DNA from: Gammaproteobacteria bacterium | GTDB taxonomy: Bacteria; Pseudomonadota; Gammaproteobacteria; Pseudomonadales; JADFDG01 | Length of the DNA stretch: 64,000 nucleotides | NCBI GenBank assembly: GCA_018262975.1 | Contig: JADFDG010000005.1 | Span: forward strand, 1 to 64,000 | Direction: 5' to 3' | Shown here: positions 51,303-61,693 of the stretch, in pieces | Layout of the letters: every line of letters starts with the position of its first letter | Numbering within the stretch: the stretch's first letter is position 1 | The notes under the pieces: generated by a model | The model's database searches: none | What the model was told of the DNA's origin: nothing | Seen by the model: only the letters and a program-made list of their open reading frames with translations | Program-made: the position numbers and the translations under genes

Positions 51303-53096
51303 TCAGAACGCGAACTGCTCGACCTTCATGTCCATCAGGCACTCCAGGCCACCCTCGATCGCCAGCTTGTGGCTCGCGGTGCGCGGCAGGATGCGCTTGA
51401 AGTAGAAGCGCGCGGTCTTGACCTTGGCGTCGTAGAAATCGGCCTCGTTGCCGGCGGCCAGCTTCTCCTGCGCCACTTTCGCCATGCGCGCCCAGAAGTA
51501 GGCCATGGTGACGTAGCCGGAGTACATCAGGTAGTCCACGGCGGCGGCACCGGCATTTTCCGGGTTCTGCATGGCCTTCATGCCGATGGCCATGGTCATG
51601 TCGCCCCACTCCTTGTTGAGGGCGACCAGCGGCTCGACGAATTCCTTCATCGCGGCATCGTTGGCGTTTTCCTGGCAGAACTTGTGCACCATCTTCGTGA
51701 AGGTGCGCAGCGCGGCGCCCTGGGTCTGCAGCACCTTGCGGCCGAGCAGGTCCAGCGCCTGGATGCCGGTGGTGCCTTCGTACAGGGTGGAGATACGCGC
51801 GTCGCGTACGTTCTGCTCCATGCCCCACTCGCGGATGAAGCCGTGGCCGCCGTAGACCTGCACGCCGTGGTTGGCGCTTTCGAGGCCGGCCTCGGTCAGG
51901 AAGGCCTTGGCGATCGGGGTGAGGAAGCCCAGCAGCTCGTCGGCCGCCTTGCGCTCTTCTTCCGTCTTCGCGCGCTTCACCGCGTCACCGGTCATCGCGG
52001 TGAAGTACAGCAGCGCGCGGCCACCCTCGGCGAACGCCTTGGTGGTCAGCAGCATGCGGCGCACGTCCGGGTGCACGATGATCGGGTCGGCCGGGCCGTT
52101 CGGGTTCTTCGGGCCGGACAGCGAACGCATCGCCAGGCGGTCCTTGGCGTAGGTCAGTGCGCCCTGGAAAGCGGCCTCGGCGTGGCACACGCCCTGCACC
52201 GCGGTACCGATGCGCGCGAAGTTCATGAACGTGAACATCGCGTTCAGGCCGCGGTTCGGCGGGCCGATCAGGTAGCCGGTGGCGCCGTCGAAGTTCATCA
52301 CGCAGGTCGCGGACGCCTTGATGCCCATCTTGTGCTCGATGGAACCGCACTTCACCGGGTTGCGCGCGCCCAGCGAGCCGTCGGCGTTCACGATGAACTT
52401 CGGCACGATGAACAGCGAGATGCCCTTGGTGCCGGCCGGGGCGTCCGGCAGGCGCGCCAGCACGATGTGGATGATGTTGTCGGTGAGGTCGTGCTCGCCG
52501 CCGGAGATGAAGATCTTGGTGCCGTACAGCTTGTAGCTGCCGTCGGCCTGCGGTTCGGCGCGAGTCTTGAGGATGCCGAGGTCGGAGCCGCAGTGCGGCT
52601 CGGTCAGGCACATGGTGCCGGCCCAGTCACCGCTGATCAGCTTCGGCAGGTAGGTGTCCTTCTGCTGCTGCGTGCCGTGCTCCTCGATGGTGGCGAGCGC
52701 ACCGTGCGCGAGGCCCGGGTACATGCCCCACGACCAGTTGGCGGTGCCCGTCATTTCGCTGATGGCGATCGACGCGGAACCCGGCATGTCCTGGCCACCG
52801 TACGCCGCCGGGCCGCCCATGGCCGGCAGGCCCATCTCGACATACTTCCGGTACGCTTCCTTGAAGCCCTTCGGCGTGGTCACGACGCCGTCGTTGAAGG
52901 TGCAACCTTCCTCGTCGCCGCTGCGGTTGATCGGGGAGAGTTCGTTCTCCGCGAATTTCGCGGCCTGCTCGAGCAGCGCATCCACCAGTTCGCCGTTCAC
53001 TTCCTCGATGCCGAGGTTCTGGTAGTGGGCATCAAGACCGAGGACTTCGTGGAACACGAAGCGCATGTCACGCACGGGGGCTTTGTACTGGGCCAT
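51303..53096 (-). CDS. FadE-type acyl-CoA dehydrogenase with C-terminal domain, copy 1
   Basis: A 597-aa paralogue of the downstream gene, collinear over the full length. [34 protein letters not shown] and [37 protein letters not shown] are the FAD and active-site blocks. It passes electrons to ETF in fatty acid oxidation. Upstream are a candidate promoter and two operator-like sequences matching the PsrA pattern, so induction by fatty acids is likely. Confidence 0.9.
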   Translation of the reverse strand: MAQYKAPVRDMRFVFHEVLGLDAHYQNLGIEEVNGELVDALLEQAAKFAENELSPINRSGDEEGCTFNDGVVTTPKGFKEAYRKYVEMGLPAMGGPAAYGGQDMPGSASIAISEMTGTANWSWGMYPGLAHGALATIEEHGTQQQKDTYLPKLISGDWAGTMCLTEPHCGSDLGILKTRAEPQADGSYKLYGTKIFISGGEHDLTDNIIHIVLARLPDAPAGTKGISLFIVPKFIVNADGSLGARNPVKCGSIEHKMGIKASATCVMNFDGATGYLIGPPNRGLNAMFTFMNFARIGTAVQGVCHAEAAFQGALTYAKDRLAMRSLSGPKNPNGPADPIIVHPDVRRMLLTTKAFAEGGRALLYFTAMTGDAVKRAKTEEERKAADELLGFLTPIAKAFLTEAGLESANHGVQVYGGHGFIREWGMEQNVRDARISTLYEGTTGIQALDLLGRKVLQTQGAALRTFTKMVHKFCQENANDAAMKEFVEPLVALNKEWGDMTMAIGMKAMQNPENAGAAAVDYLMYSGYVTMAYFWARMAKVAQEKLAAGNEADFYDAKVKTARFYFKRILPRTASHKLAIEGGLECLMDMKVEQFAF

Positions 53097-53178
53097 GGGA
53101 TCTCTCCACTGCTGGGGATGGTCGCGCGCGGGGTGGCGGGTGGCCGGGTCCGGCGCGGGATCGTGGTTAAAAAACGCT

Positions 53179-53192
53179 CAAACGGGCGTTTG
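53179..53192. promoter_or_regulatory. PsrA-like operator, perfect
   Basis: CAAACGGGCGTTTG is a perfect inverted repeat fitting the known PsrA consensus CAAAC-N4-GTTTG for fatty-acid-responsive repression. It lies 83 bp upstream of the fadE-like start and just downstream of the candidate -10 at 53208-53203. Confidence 0.65.
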
Positions 53193-53202
53193 TCGCGGAC
53201 CG

Positions 53203-53231
53203 ATACTAACCAGCGAAAAAATGACCGTTAA
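53203..53231 (-). promoter_or_regulatory. Candidate promoter of the first fadE-like gene
   Basis: TTAACG (53231-53226) and TAGTAT (53208-53203) on the minus strand match four of six bases each and are 17 bp apart. Operator-like repeats flank the pair on both sides. Confidence 0.45.
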
Positions 53232-53253
53232 GTTCTGCGTGTGACCATCGGGT

Positions 53254-53267
53254 CAAACGCTCGTTGG
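53254..53267. promoter_or_regulatory. Second PsrA-like operator
   Basis: CAAACGCTCGTTGG differs from the CAAAC-N4-GTTTG pattern in one half. It lies upstream of the candidate -35, so two repressor sites may bracket the promoter. Confidence 0.45.
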
Positions 53268-53393
53268 CTGATCCGGGCCCCTGTTTTCGCCGCCCTGATC
53301 CATTGCAAATCAAATGGTTATTACGTACTTGCCGAAGCACCCCGGCCACCGCCGCCGCCATTTCACCTTACACTTGTAGCGAATGCGCTCTTC

Positions 53394-53470
53394 GTGGAGA
53401 GGGGGCCATGCCCCCGACCCCCATCGCTTCGGCGATAATGTCCGGATCGGGGGCATGGCTCCCTCTCTAC
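53394..53470. repeat. Palindromic repeat, full copy
   Basis: Two inverted arms with a longer, partly self-complementary spacer (29 bp). It ends 17 bp before the Trm112-like start. The 390-bp gap 53097-53487 otherwise holds only the fadE regulatory region. Confidence 0.85.
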
Positions 53471-53487
53471 ACACGGGAAAGCGCCCC

Positions 53488-53685
53488 ATGCTGGACAAGA
53501 AACTGCTCGATCTGCTGGTTTGCCCGGTCAGCCGCGGCCCGCTGGTCTACGACCAGGCCAGCAACGAACTGCGCTGCCTCGCCAGCGGCCTGGCCTACCC
53601 CGTACGCGACGGCCTGGCGGTCATGCTGGAGGACCAGGCCCGCCCCCTGAGCCCCGCCGAGCTGGAAGCGCTCCGCCAACGCTGA
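53488..53685 (+). CDS. Trm112-like small zinc-ribbon protein
   Basis: A 65-aa protein of the Trm112/YcaR family: MLDKKLLDLLVCPVSRGPLVYD then LRCLASGLAYPVRDGLAVML. The family fold is a zinc ribbon, but only one Cys (VCPVS) plus a second in LRCLA remain of the usual four, so zinc may not be bound. In related bacteria it neighbours lipid A or CMP-KDO genes; here it stands alone. The function in bacteria is not established. Confidence 0.8.
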   Translation: MLDKKLLDLLVCPVSRGPLVYDQASNELRCLASGLAYPVRDGLAVMLEDQARPLSPAELEALRQR

Positions 53686-53801
53686 TCGGCCCGCGGTCAC
53701 TACCTGTTTACTTTCTGTCCGCCCCCGTATATATAACCGCCGCTTTCGGGTCGGCAGTTGCCGGCCCTCCCCAGCCGGAACCGCCCACGGAGGCAGACAT
53801 C

Positions 53802-53987
53802 GTGGCCCAGTTCGAAGAAGAGGAAGCACCGGCGGCCGAGGAGTCCGAGGAAGCCGTGCCGGATACGCGCTTCAGCGCGACCACCAACAAGGACGCCGTT
53901 GCGCGCCGCCGCCGCATCGAGGAAGTCATCGAGAGCAAGCGAGTGAAGAACTACTCTTCCGAGTACGACGACTTCGACCTCGACTGA
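53802..53987 (+). CDS. Small acidic protein (about 61 aa)
   Basis: A short gene starting at GTG 53802, with GGAGG exactly eight bases upstream. The product is very acidic at first (AQFEEEEAPAAEESEEAV), then has a basic helix (DAVARRRRIEEVIESKRVKN) and an acidic end (EYDDFDLD). This layout resembles small gammaproteobacterial proteins annotated as PA3496-like, a tentative link. No Cys, no signal peptide. The frame is open far upstream, but no start or coding signal supports a longer protein. Confidence 0.6.
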   Translation: MAQFEEEEAPAAEESEEAVPDTRFSATTNKDAVARRRRIEEVIESKRVKNYSSEYDDFDLD

Positions 53988-54004
53988 TTCCACTTGCCCC
54001 CCCT

Positions 54005-54067
54005 GTAGAGAGGGGGCCATGCCCCCGACGCTTTTCTGAAAGCCCGGGGGCATGGCCCCCTCTCTAC
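54005..54067. repeat. Palindromic repeat, full copy
   Basis: Two arms with a 15-bp spacer lying between the small acidic protein gene and the PTPS-family gene. Confidence 0.9.
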
Positions 54068-54089
54068 ATTGAAGAGCGTGACCAACACC

Positions 54090-54932
54090 ATGCCCGCCCT
54101 GTTCGTCGACGCGCTGACCGTCATCGATTTCACCTACCTGCACCCCACCCGCTGGCTGGTGGGCGAGAGCTGGATCGTGGACATCGAACTGCACGGCGCC
54201 CTCGACGAGCAGGGCATGGTGTTCGACTTCGGCGACGTGAAAAAGGCGCTCAAGCGCGAGATCGACCGCCTGGCCGACCACCGATTGCTGCTGCCGGACG
54301 CGATGCCGGGCCTGGACGTGGTGACGCTGCCCGACGGCAACCTGCGCATCACGCGCGCGCACGGCGACGAGCACCTGCTCATCGAATGCCCGCCGGAAGC
54401 GGTGTTGCGGCTGGCGGTGGCGGAAATCGACCGCGCCGGCGTGGCCGCCTTCCTGGTGGCCACGTTGCGTGACACCGTACCCGCCAACGTCGAGCGCATC
54501 GTCGTGCGCCTGCGCGAAGAATCGATCGACGGCGCCTTCTATCACTACAGCCACGGGCTGAAGAAGCACAACGGCGCCTGCCAGCGCATCGCCCACGGCC
54601 ACCGCTCGCGTATCGAGATCGAGGAAGACGGCGCGCGCAACGGCGTGCTGGAGAAGCGCTGGGCCGCGCAGTTCCGCGACATCTACATCGGCAGCAGCGA
54701 AGACCTGCTGTACACCTCCGCCAGCGCGCACCTGCGCTTCGGCTACGTGTCACGCGAAGGCCGCTACCTGCTCGAACTGCACCGCCGGCACGTGTACCTG
54801 ATCGACACCGACTCCACCGTCGAGCACATCGCCCAGCACATCGCCGACGCGCTGCACCTGGCGCACCCGGCGCGCAAATACCGCGTGAAGGCCTACGAAG
54901 GCGTCGCCAAGGGCGCCATCGGCCTGGCCTGA
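54090..54932 (+). CDS. 6-pyruvoyl-tetrahydropterin synthase family protein, long form
   Basis: A 280-aa protein of the PTPS / 6-carboxytetrahydropterin synthase family, about twice the single-domain length. The first half has SWIVDIELHGALDEQGMVFDFGDVKKALKREIDRLADHRLLLP, a clear PTPS block. The second has NGACQRIAHGHRSRIEIEEDG, with the HGHR metal-binding pair. The metal and catalytic residues thus seem split over two degenerate halves. It may act in queuosine or pterin chemistry, but no queC/queE neighbours are here. The ATG at 54090 is preferred over a TTG 21 bp earlier. Confidence 0.7.
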   Translation: MPALFVDALTVIDFTYLHPTRWLVGESWIVDIELHGALDEQGMVFDFGDVKKALKREIDRLADHRLLLPDAMPGLDVVTLPDGNLRITRAHGDEHLLIECPPEAVLRLAVAEIDRAGVAAFLVATLRDTVPANVERIVVRLREESIDGAFYHYSHGLKKHNGACQRIAHGHRSRIEIEEDGARNGVLEKRWAAQFRDIYIGSSEDLLYTSASAHLRFGYVSREGRYLLELHRRHVYLIDTDSTVEHIAQHIADALHLAHPARKYRVKAYEGVAKGAIGLA

Positions 54933-54936
54933 CCCT

Positions 54937-54952
54937 GTAGAGAGGGGGCCAT
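54937..54952. repeat. Palindromic repeat, partial arm
   Basis: A 16-bp arm fragment between the convergent PTPS-like and M23 genes. Its last base is part of the M23 gene's TGA stop on the minus strand. Confidence 0.65.
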
Positions 54953-55824
54953 CAGCGCGGCGGCACGAGCTTCTGCGCGTCGATCCGCTCGCCGAACCAG
55001 TTCATGCGCCAGTCCAGGTGCGGCCCCGACGAACGACCGGTGGCCCCGGACTTCGCCACCACCTCGCCCTGCTGCACGCGCTGGCCTTCCGTCACCAGCA
55101 CCTTCGACAGGTGCATCAGCGTGGAGGAAACCCCGTGGCCGTGGTCGATGATCACCGTGCCGCCGGAATAGAACATGTCCGGGTGCGCCAGCGTGACGAT
55201 GCCGGCGGCCGGCGCCTTCACCGGTGTACCGGTGGGAATGCCCACGTCCACGCCGTAATGCGGGCGCTTGGGCACGCCGTTGTAGTAGCGCTGTGAACCG
55301 TACACGCCGGTGATCGGGCCGTCCGCCGGCCAGATGAACGACTGCAGGAAATCCGTCCGCTCGTCGTCGCGCGCCCGCGCCGCGGCAATCTGCGCGCTCT
55401 CGACCTCGATGCGCGCCAGGTCCTTCGCCGACGGGTTCATGATGCGTTCGCTGATGCCGGTCACGCGCTGGATGTTGTACTCGCGTGGCTTCACCGCCAG
55501 CGTGGACGTGAGCGTGTTGCCGTCGGCGGCCGCCACCTGCAGCGCGACTTCGGCCGGCGCATCGCGATCCAGGCCGAACACGAAGGTGCCGTCGGCGGCC
55601 ACGCGCAGCGCACGTTCGCCCAGCGTCACGCGACTGCCCGGCGCGGTGCGCCCCACCACCATCGCGCCCTGCTCGATGCTGCCCTGCAGCATCAGCACCA
55701 GCGGCATGGCCACCGGTTGCTCGCGCACCACCGCGGCGGGCGGCTCGGGAACGGTTACCGGCGTGCTGCACCCGGCCAGCGCCAGGGCGGCGACCAACGC
55801 CGCGACGTAATGGATCGGGCGCAT
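54952..55824 (-). CDS. M23-family peptidase lipoprotein (LytM-like)
   Basis: A 290-aa lipoprotein (lipobox ALAGC) with a C-terminal LytM domain. HYGVDVGIPTGTPVKA gives the first His and Asp ligands, TVIIDHGHGVSSTLMHLSK the middle region, and GPHLDW the last His, so the zinc site looks intact and it should cleave peptidoglycan cross-links or activate amidases. About 130 residues of a beta-rich region precede it. Its start codon lies within a half copy of the palindromic repeat, and GGAGGGGG in the repeat serves as its ribosome binding site. Only 10 bp separate it from the HD-GYP gene upstream. Confidence 0.85.
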   Translation of the reverse strand: MRPIHYVAALVAALALAGCSTPVTVPEPPAAVVREQPVAMPLVLMLQGSIEQGAMVVGRTAPGSRVTLGERALRVAADGTFVFGLDRDAPAEVALQVAAADGNTLTSTLAVKPREYNIQRVTGISERIMNPSAKDLARIEVESAQIAAARARDDERTDFLQSFIWPADGPITGVYGSQRYYNGVPKRPHYGVDVGIPTGTPVKAPAAGIVTLAHPDMFYSGGTVIIDHGHGVSSTLMHLSKVLVTEGQRVQQGEVVAKSGATGRSSGPHLDWRMNWFGERIDAQKLVPPR

Positions 55825-55838
55825 GGCCCCCTCCCTAC
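55815..55838. repeat. Palindromic repeat arm forming a gene junction
   Basis: One arm (core altered to GGGCGCATGGCCCCC) overlaps the TAG stop of the HD-GYP gene (55837-55835), supplies GGAGGGGG and contains the ATG of the M23 gene (55824-55822), all on the minus strand. Confidence 0.75.
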
Positions 55839-58027
55839 AGGTAGGCTGCGACATCGGTGACATCCAGTTGCTCGGGCTTGAGGGGAGCCGCCTGCGCGTA
55901 CTGTTCCCACACGCGCGCCTCGACGAACAAGCGGTACAGGTCCGGGTCGATGTGCCGGTCATCGCGCATGCGCTTCATGATCGACAGCGCCTGCGAGATT
56001 TTCATCGGCGCCTTGTACGGACGCTCGCTGGCGGTGAGCGCCTCGAAGATATCGGCGATGGCCATCATGCGCGCCGGCAGCGACATCTCCTCGCGCTTGA
56101 GGCCCTTCGGGAAACCGGTGCCGTCCATCTTCTCGTGGTGGCCGCCGGCGTATTCCGGCACGCGGCGCAGTTTCTTCGGGAACGGCAGCCCCTCGAGCAT
56201 GTCGATGGTGACCTTCATGTGGTCGTTGATCTTCTGCCGCTCCTCGCCGGTGAGCGTGCCGCGCTCGATGCAGAGGTTGTAGACCTCTTCCTCGGTGAGC
56301 ATGGGCTGCGGATCGCCGTTGGCGTCGTGCCAGGTGCGGCCCGCGATCAGGCGCACGCGGTCCTTGGACTCCTGCGACATGAACTCGCCGCCCTTGTTGC
56401 TGCGCGCGATGAACTCGCGGTCATCGGCCAGCGCCTCCAGCATGGAGGCCAGCTCGGCGCGGATCTGCCCGGCCTTGTCCGGCGCATCCACCATGCGCCG
56501 GCAGTATTCGTATTCCAGCTCGGCGCGCGCCACCGCAAAACGGGTGTTCACCGCGTCGATGCCGTCGCGCAGGCCATGCAGCTTGGTGGACTTGTCCAGC
56601 ACCGAGTCGGGCGTAGCCAGCTTGCCGCAGTCGTGCAACCACGACGCCACCCGCAACTCGTACCAGCCTTCCTCGTCCAGGTCGAAGGTGCGGAAGGTCT
56701 GCTCGTCGGCGCAGGCCGCGCGCGCGATCAGCTCGGTCAGCAGCGGCACGCGCTGGCAGTGCGCGGAGGTGTGCGGGCTCTTGGCGTCGATCGCCCGCGC
56801 GATGGTCTTGATGAACGCATCGAGCAGGTTCTTCAGGTCCTGCACCAGGATCTGGTTGTTCAGGGCGATGGCCGCGTAGGACGCCAGCGCGCTGATCACC
56901 GGCACCACGCGGTCGCCGAAGGGAATGACCCGGTTGGAATCCACTTCGCGCGCATTGATCAGCTGCAGCACGCCGATCACTTCCTGGGCGTGGTTGAGCA
57001 GCGGGATGGTCAGCATGGACTGCGAGCGGTAGCCGTTGAGCTCGTCGAACTTCAGCGTGCCGGAGAAGTCGAACTCGTCGGTGTCGCAGTGCACGTCCTC
57101 GATGTTGATCATCTTGCGCGTGTGCGCCACGTACACTGCCACCAGGCGGTGGTTCTCATGGCCGTGCTCGTCGAACATCGGCAGCGGCGGCAGGCTGACC
57201 GGCGCGCCGCCGATGCCGCCCTGCTTGAAGCCCAGCTTGTCGTTGCGCAGCAGCGCGAAGCGCAACACCGGCTTCGCCAGGTCCGACTCGTCCAGCAGGT
57301 ACAGCGTGCCGCCCTCGGCACGCGCCAGCCGCTGCGCCTCGTCGAGGATGCGCTCGAGCAGCACGCTGGTGTTGGTCTGCGCCGACAGCGCCACCAGCAA
57401 CTGGCGCTGCTCCTCGGACAGGCGCTGCTGGTCGATGGCCAGCGCGGCGAAGCGCGCCAGGAAAGTGGCGATATTCTCGGCATCGCCGGAAAACGGCACG
57501 ATCTTGCCGGCGTCGTCGCGGGCATTGATCAGCTGCAGCACGCCCACCGTTTCGCCGGCACCGTTCACCAGCGGCACCGCCAGCAGCGACACGCTGCGCA
57601 CCTTGTGCTTGGTGTCGAAGTCGCGGGTGCCGGTGAAGTCGAAGCGCGAGGCCGCGTACACGTCCGGCACGTTCACCACCTTGCGGATCAGCGCGGCGTG
57701 GCAGGCCACGTGGCGGTGGTTCTCCTCGTTCTTCGCGTCGATCAGCGGCAGGGGGGCGAACGGCATCTGCGCCGGCCCGTCGTGGCCCAGGCGGATGCCC
57801 AGCGGCTCGTTGCGGATGATGGCGAAGCGCAGCAGGCGCGGCCGCTCGCGGCGGTCGCCCACCCGCGAGTCGGTCAGGTACAGGGTGCCGCCCTCGGAGC
57901 GGGTCAGGCGCATGGCCTCCGCCACGATGGTGTCGCACAGGCGGTGGATGTCCCGCTCGGCGAACAGGCGCAGGGCCACGTCGAGCAGCTGGCGATGCAG
58001 TTCGAGGTCGTTGGCGGGGTGGGTCAT
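55835..58027 (-). CDS. GAF-GAF-HD-GYP cyclic-di-GMP phosphodiesterase
   Basis: A 730-aa signalling protein. Two GAF domains at about 20-200 and 220-395 each end in GVLQLINAR. The HD-GYP domain has HD at H465-D466 (WLHDCGKLATPD) and HHEKMDGTGFP at 630-640, with GFP instead of GYP. The HD and HHE motifs are about 165 residues apart, some 100 more than usual, so an insertion lies between them. No transmembrane segment is seen, so it senses a cytoplasmic ligand. Its TAG stop lies in a repeat arm shared with the M23 gene start. Confidence 0.9.
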   Translation of the reverse strand: MTHPANDLELHRQLLDVALRLFAERDIHRLCDTIVAEAMRLTRSEGGTLYLTDSRVGDRRERPRLLRFAIIRNEPLGIRLGHDGPAQMPFAPLPLIDAKNEENHRHVACHAALIRKVVNVPDVYAASRFDFTGTRDFDTKHKVRSVSLLAVPLVNGAGETVGVLQLINARDDAGKIVPFSGDAENIATFLARFAALAIDQQRLSEEQRQLLVALSAQTNTSVLLERILDEAQRLARAEGGTLYLLDESDLAKPVLRFALLRNDKLGFKQGGIGGAPVSLPPLPMFDEHGHENHRLVAVYVAHTRKMINIEDVHCDTDEFDFSGTLKFDELNGYRSQSMLTIPLLNHAQEVIGVLQLINAREVDSNRVIPFGDRVVPVISALASYAAIALNNQILVQDLKNLLDAFIKTIARAIDAKSPHTSAHCQRVPLLTELIARAACADEQTFRTFDLDEEGWYELRVASWLHDCGKLATPDSVLDKSTKLHGLRDGIDAVNTRFAVARAELEYEYCRRMVDAPDKAGQIRAELASMLEALADDREFIARSNKGGEFMSQESKDRVRLIAGRTWHDANGDPQPMLTEEEVYNLCIERGTLTGEERQKINDHMKVTIDMLEGLPFPKKLRRVPEYAGGHHEKMDGTGFPKGLKREEMSLPARMMAIADIFEALTASERPYKAPMKISQALSIMKRMRDDRHIDPDLYRLFVEARVWEQYAQAAPLKPEQLDVTDVAAYL

Positions 58028-58147
58028 GGTCCGGTCCCTGGCCTGGTTGTGCGGGCAATGGCGGCTATCGTCGCCAATCATACAGAGTCCGGCATGGGCG
58101 ACGGATGACAGCGTGTAGAATGTCCGCCTTTTCCCGGGGGAGCCGCC

Positions 58148-58585
58148 ATGTTCAAGCAACTCGAGACCGCCCCGGCCGGCACCATCGTGGTGCTCTCCGA
58201 GGTGCTGGCCGCGCTGCGCTTCAACGCCGACGGCCTGCTGCCGGCCATCGCCCAGCAGCACGACACCGGCGAGGTGCTGATGCTGGCCTGGATGAACCGC
58301 GAGGCACTGGCCGAAACGCTGGCCACCGGCCGCGTCTGCTACTGGTCGCGCTCGCGCAAGGGCCTGTGGCGCAAGGGCGAGACCTCCGGCCAGGTGCAGA
58401 AGCTGGTGTCCATGGCCATCGACTGCGACGGCGACACCCTGCTGCTCAAGGTCGACCAGCAGGGGCCGGCCTGCCACACCGGCCGGCGCGACTGCTTCTA
58501 CAACCGCGTCGACGGCGACCACGTGACGGTGGCCTGCGACCCGCTGGTATCCCCCGAAACGCTCTACGGCAAAGACAAGAAGTGA
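58148..58585 (+). CDS. hisI: Phosphoribosyl-AMP cyclohydrolase
   Basis: A 145-aa HisI enzyme, third step of histidine synthesis in the cytoplasm. [34 protein letters not shown], the Mg-binding DCDGD and the zinc-binding [15 protein letters not shown] are complete. It is a stand-alone HisI without the HisE domain and lies outside a his operon, next to cysS (7 bp gap). The ATG follows GGGGGAG. Confidence 0.95.
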   Translation: MFKQLETAPAGTIVVLSEVLAALRFNADGLLPAIAQQHDTGEVLMLAWMNREALAETLATGRVCYWSRSRKGLWRKGETSGQVQKLVSMAIDCDGDTLLLKVDQQGPACHTGRRDCFYNRVDGDHVTVACDPLVSPETLYGKDKK

Positions 58586-58592
58586 TCCCGCG

Positions 58593-59984
<1,392 letters not shown>

Positions 59985-59988
59985 CACC

Positions 59989-60267
59989 GTGAAGGCGGCA
60001 CTGCAGAAGGCCTGGCGCGCGCTGTCGCGCCTGCTGGCGTGGCCGCTGATCCTGCTGGTGAAGGCCTACCGGCTGTTCCTCAGCCCGTTCGTGGGCCAGC
60101 ACTGCCGCTTCACCCCCACCTGCTCGCAGTACGCCATCGAGGCACTGCAGGTGCACGGCGTGGTGAAGGGCAGCTACCTCACCGTGCACCGGCTCGGCCG
60201 CTGCCACCCCTGGTGCGAAGGCGGCTACGACCCCGTCCCGCCCCCCGACCAACCCCGCTCTTCGTAG
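59989..60267 (+). CDS. yidD: YidD membrane protein insertion efficiency factor
   Basis: A 92-aa protein starting at [35 protein letters not shown] and [15 protein letters not shown] are the YidD signature with its conserved cysteines. It associates with the inner membrane and aids YidC-dependent insertion. Usually it sits in the rnpA-yidC region; here it follows cysS. The final residues PRSS and the TAG stop come from the inserted palindromic repeat, so the natural C-terminus may have been replaced. Confidence 0.92.
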   Translation: MKAALQKAWRALSRLLAWPLILLVKAYRLFLSPFVGQHCRFTPTCSQYAIEALQVHGVVKGSYLTVHRLGRCHPWCEGGYDPVPPPDQPRSS

Positions 60268-60335
60268 CGAGGGGGCCATGCCCCCGACGCTTTTTCTCCC
60301 GTCTTCCGTGATCGGGGGCATGGCCCCCTCTCTAC
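60264..60335. repeat. Palindromic repeat, full copy
   Basis: Two arms with a spacer of about 24 bp. The left arm supplies the yidD stop. The right arm ends 10 bp before the Zur box. Confidence 0.9.
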
Positions 60336-60345
60336 ATGAAGCGCG

Positions 60346-60360
60346 TGTTATACTATAACA
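60346..60360. promoter_or_regulatory. Zur box (zinc-uptake repressor operator)
   Basis: TGTTATACTATAACA is a perfect palindrome with one central base and matches the gammaproteobacterial Zur consensus (GTTATA-N-TATAAC). It is 31 bp before the outer-membrane protein ATG, so zinc repression of the operon is expected. Confidence 0.85.
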
Positions 60361-60390
60361 TTCCAAATCCCACCCCCGACGCACGCCACC

Positions 60391-61677
60391 ATGACCCGCC
60401 ACCTCCTCCCCCTTGCCCTGCTCGCCACCACCCTCCCGGCCTTCGCCGCCGACGCGCCGGCACTGACCAACCCGCAGATCTCCCTGATCCTCGACGGCGT
60501 GGCATACGCCGACGACATCAACGGCACCGGCAACGAACTGCTCGACGATACCGCCGGCATCAGCCACGCCCACGTGCACGATGACGCGCATGACCACGGC
60601 GGCATCGGGGAAGGCTTCAACCTGCGCGGCGCCGAGCTGGTGCTGTCCGCCACCGTGGACCAGCTGTTCGACGCGTACGCCAACCTGGCGTTCGCGCATG
60701 ACAGCGTCGAACTCGAGGAAGCCTGGTTCACCACCCGCGCCCTGCCGGCCGGCTGGCAGGTGAAGGGCGGCAAGTTCTTCTCCGGCTTCGGCTATGCCAA
60801 CGCCAAGCACCCGCACAGCTGGGACTTTGTCAACCAGAACCTCGCGTACTTGTCGCTGCTCGGCGACCACGGCATCAACGACACCGGCGTGCAACTCACC
60901 TGGACGCCCGCCACCGACACCTGGATGCAGGTCGGCGCGGAAATCCTGCAGGGCGACGAGCAGGAGAGACTCGGCGCCGGCATCGATGCCGATGCGCTGC
61001 AGGAAATGCTCGACGAGAACAGCCTGGCGCTGGCCACGCCGTTCGCCGACAACACGCGCCGCGGCCCGCAACTGTTCACGCTGTTCGCGAAGACCGCGCC
61101 GGATCTCGGCACCGCGCACGCACTGCAACTGGGCGTGAGTTACGCCCGCCACACCGGCCAGCAGGAAGCCCACGAGGAAGGCGACCCGGTCGTCACCGAC
61201 ATCCTGTACGCGGAAGGCGATGCATCGATCCTTGGCCTGGAAGTGGTCTACAAGCGCGCCGCCACCGGCCGCAACGGAGTGGGCGCACTGCGTGCCAGCG
61301 CCGAATACCTGCGCCTCGACAAGGACCTCGCCATCGTCAACCACACCGACGCGCTGGAGATCGGTGGCACGCTCACCGGCACCCAGGACGCGCTGTACGT
61401 GCAGGGCGTGTACGGCTTCGCGCCGCGCTGGGAAGCCGGCCTGCGCTACGACGCCACCGGCCTGACCAACGAAACCAGCGAGGGTGGCAACACGGAAACG
61501 GCTGGCGACAGTTCGCGTCTCAGCGCGGTACTGGCCTTCCGCCCCAGCGAGTTCTCGCTGCTGCGCCTGCAACTGTCCAGTGCCGAAATCGCTACCGACG
61601 CCGGTGACGAATCCTTTGGCCAGGTCATGCTGCAGTACAATCTGAGCCTGGGTGCGCACGGCGCACACACTTTCTGA
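60391..61677 (+). CDS. Zinc-regulated outer-membrane beta-barrel protein
   Basis: A 428-aa protein with signal peptide (MTRHLLPLALLATTLPAFA) and alternating amphipathic strands throughout, ending in F. A His/Asp-rich loop, HAHVHDDAHDHGG (about 54-66), is a likely zinc-binding segment. It lacks a TonB box and plug-like region that I can recognise, so it appears to be a porin-type rather than a TonB-dependent channel. A Zur box precedes it and znuA-like and znuB-like genes follow, so it probably lets zinc or a zinc chelate cross the outer membrane. Confidence 0.75.
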   Translation: MTRHLLPLALLATTLPAFAADAPALTNPQISLILDGVAYADDINGTGNELLDDTAGISHAHVHDDAHDHGGIGEGFNLRGAELVLSATVDQLFDAYANLAFAHDSVELEEAWFTTRALPAGWQVKGGKFFSGFGYANAKHPHSWDFVNQNLAYLSLLGDHGINDTGVQLTWTPATDTWMQVGAEILQGDEQERLGAGIDADALQEMLDENSLALATPFADNTRRGPQLFTLFAKTAPDLGTAHALQLGVSYARHTGQQEAHEEGDPVVTDILYAEGDASILGLEVVYKRAATGRNGVGALRASAEYLRLDKDLAIVNHTDALEIGGTLTGTQDALYVQGVYGFAPRWEAGLRYDATGLTNETSEGGNTETAGDSSRLSAVLAFRPSEFSLLRLQLSSAEIATDAGDESFGQVMLQYNLSLGAHGAHTF

Positions 61678-61693
61678 CGCCCCGCGAGGCACC

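Noticed and set aside
51252-53231. Long plus-strand open frame opposite the first fadE-like gene
   Set aside because: A shadow frame of a clear acyl-CoA dehydrogenase with all active-site motifs on the other strand.
55823-58108. Long plus-strand frame opposite the HD-GYP gene
   Set aside because: Composition typical of an antisense GC-rich frame; the minus strand encodes recognisable GAF and HD-GYP domains.
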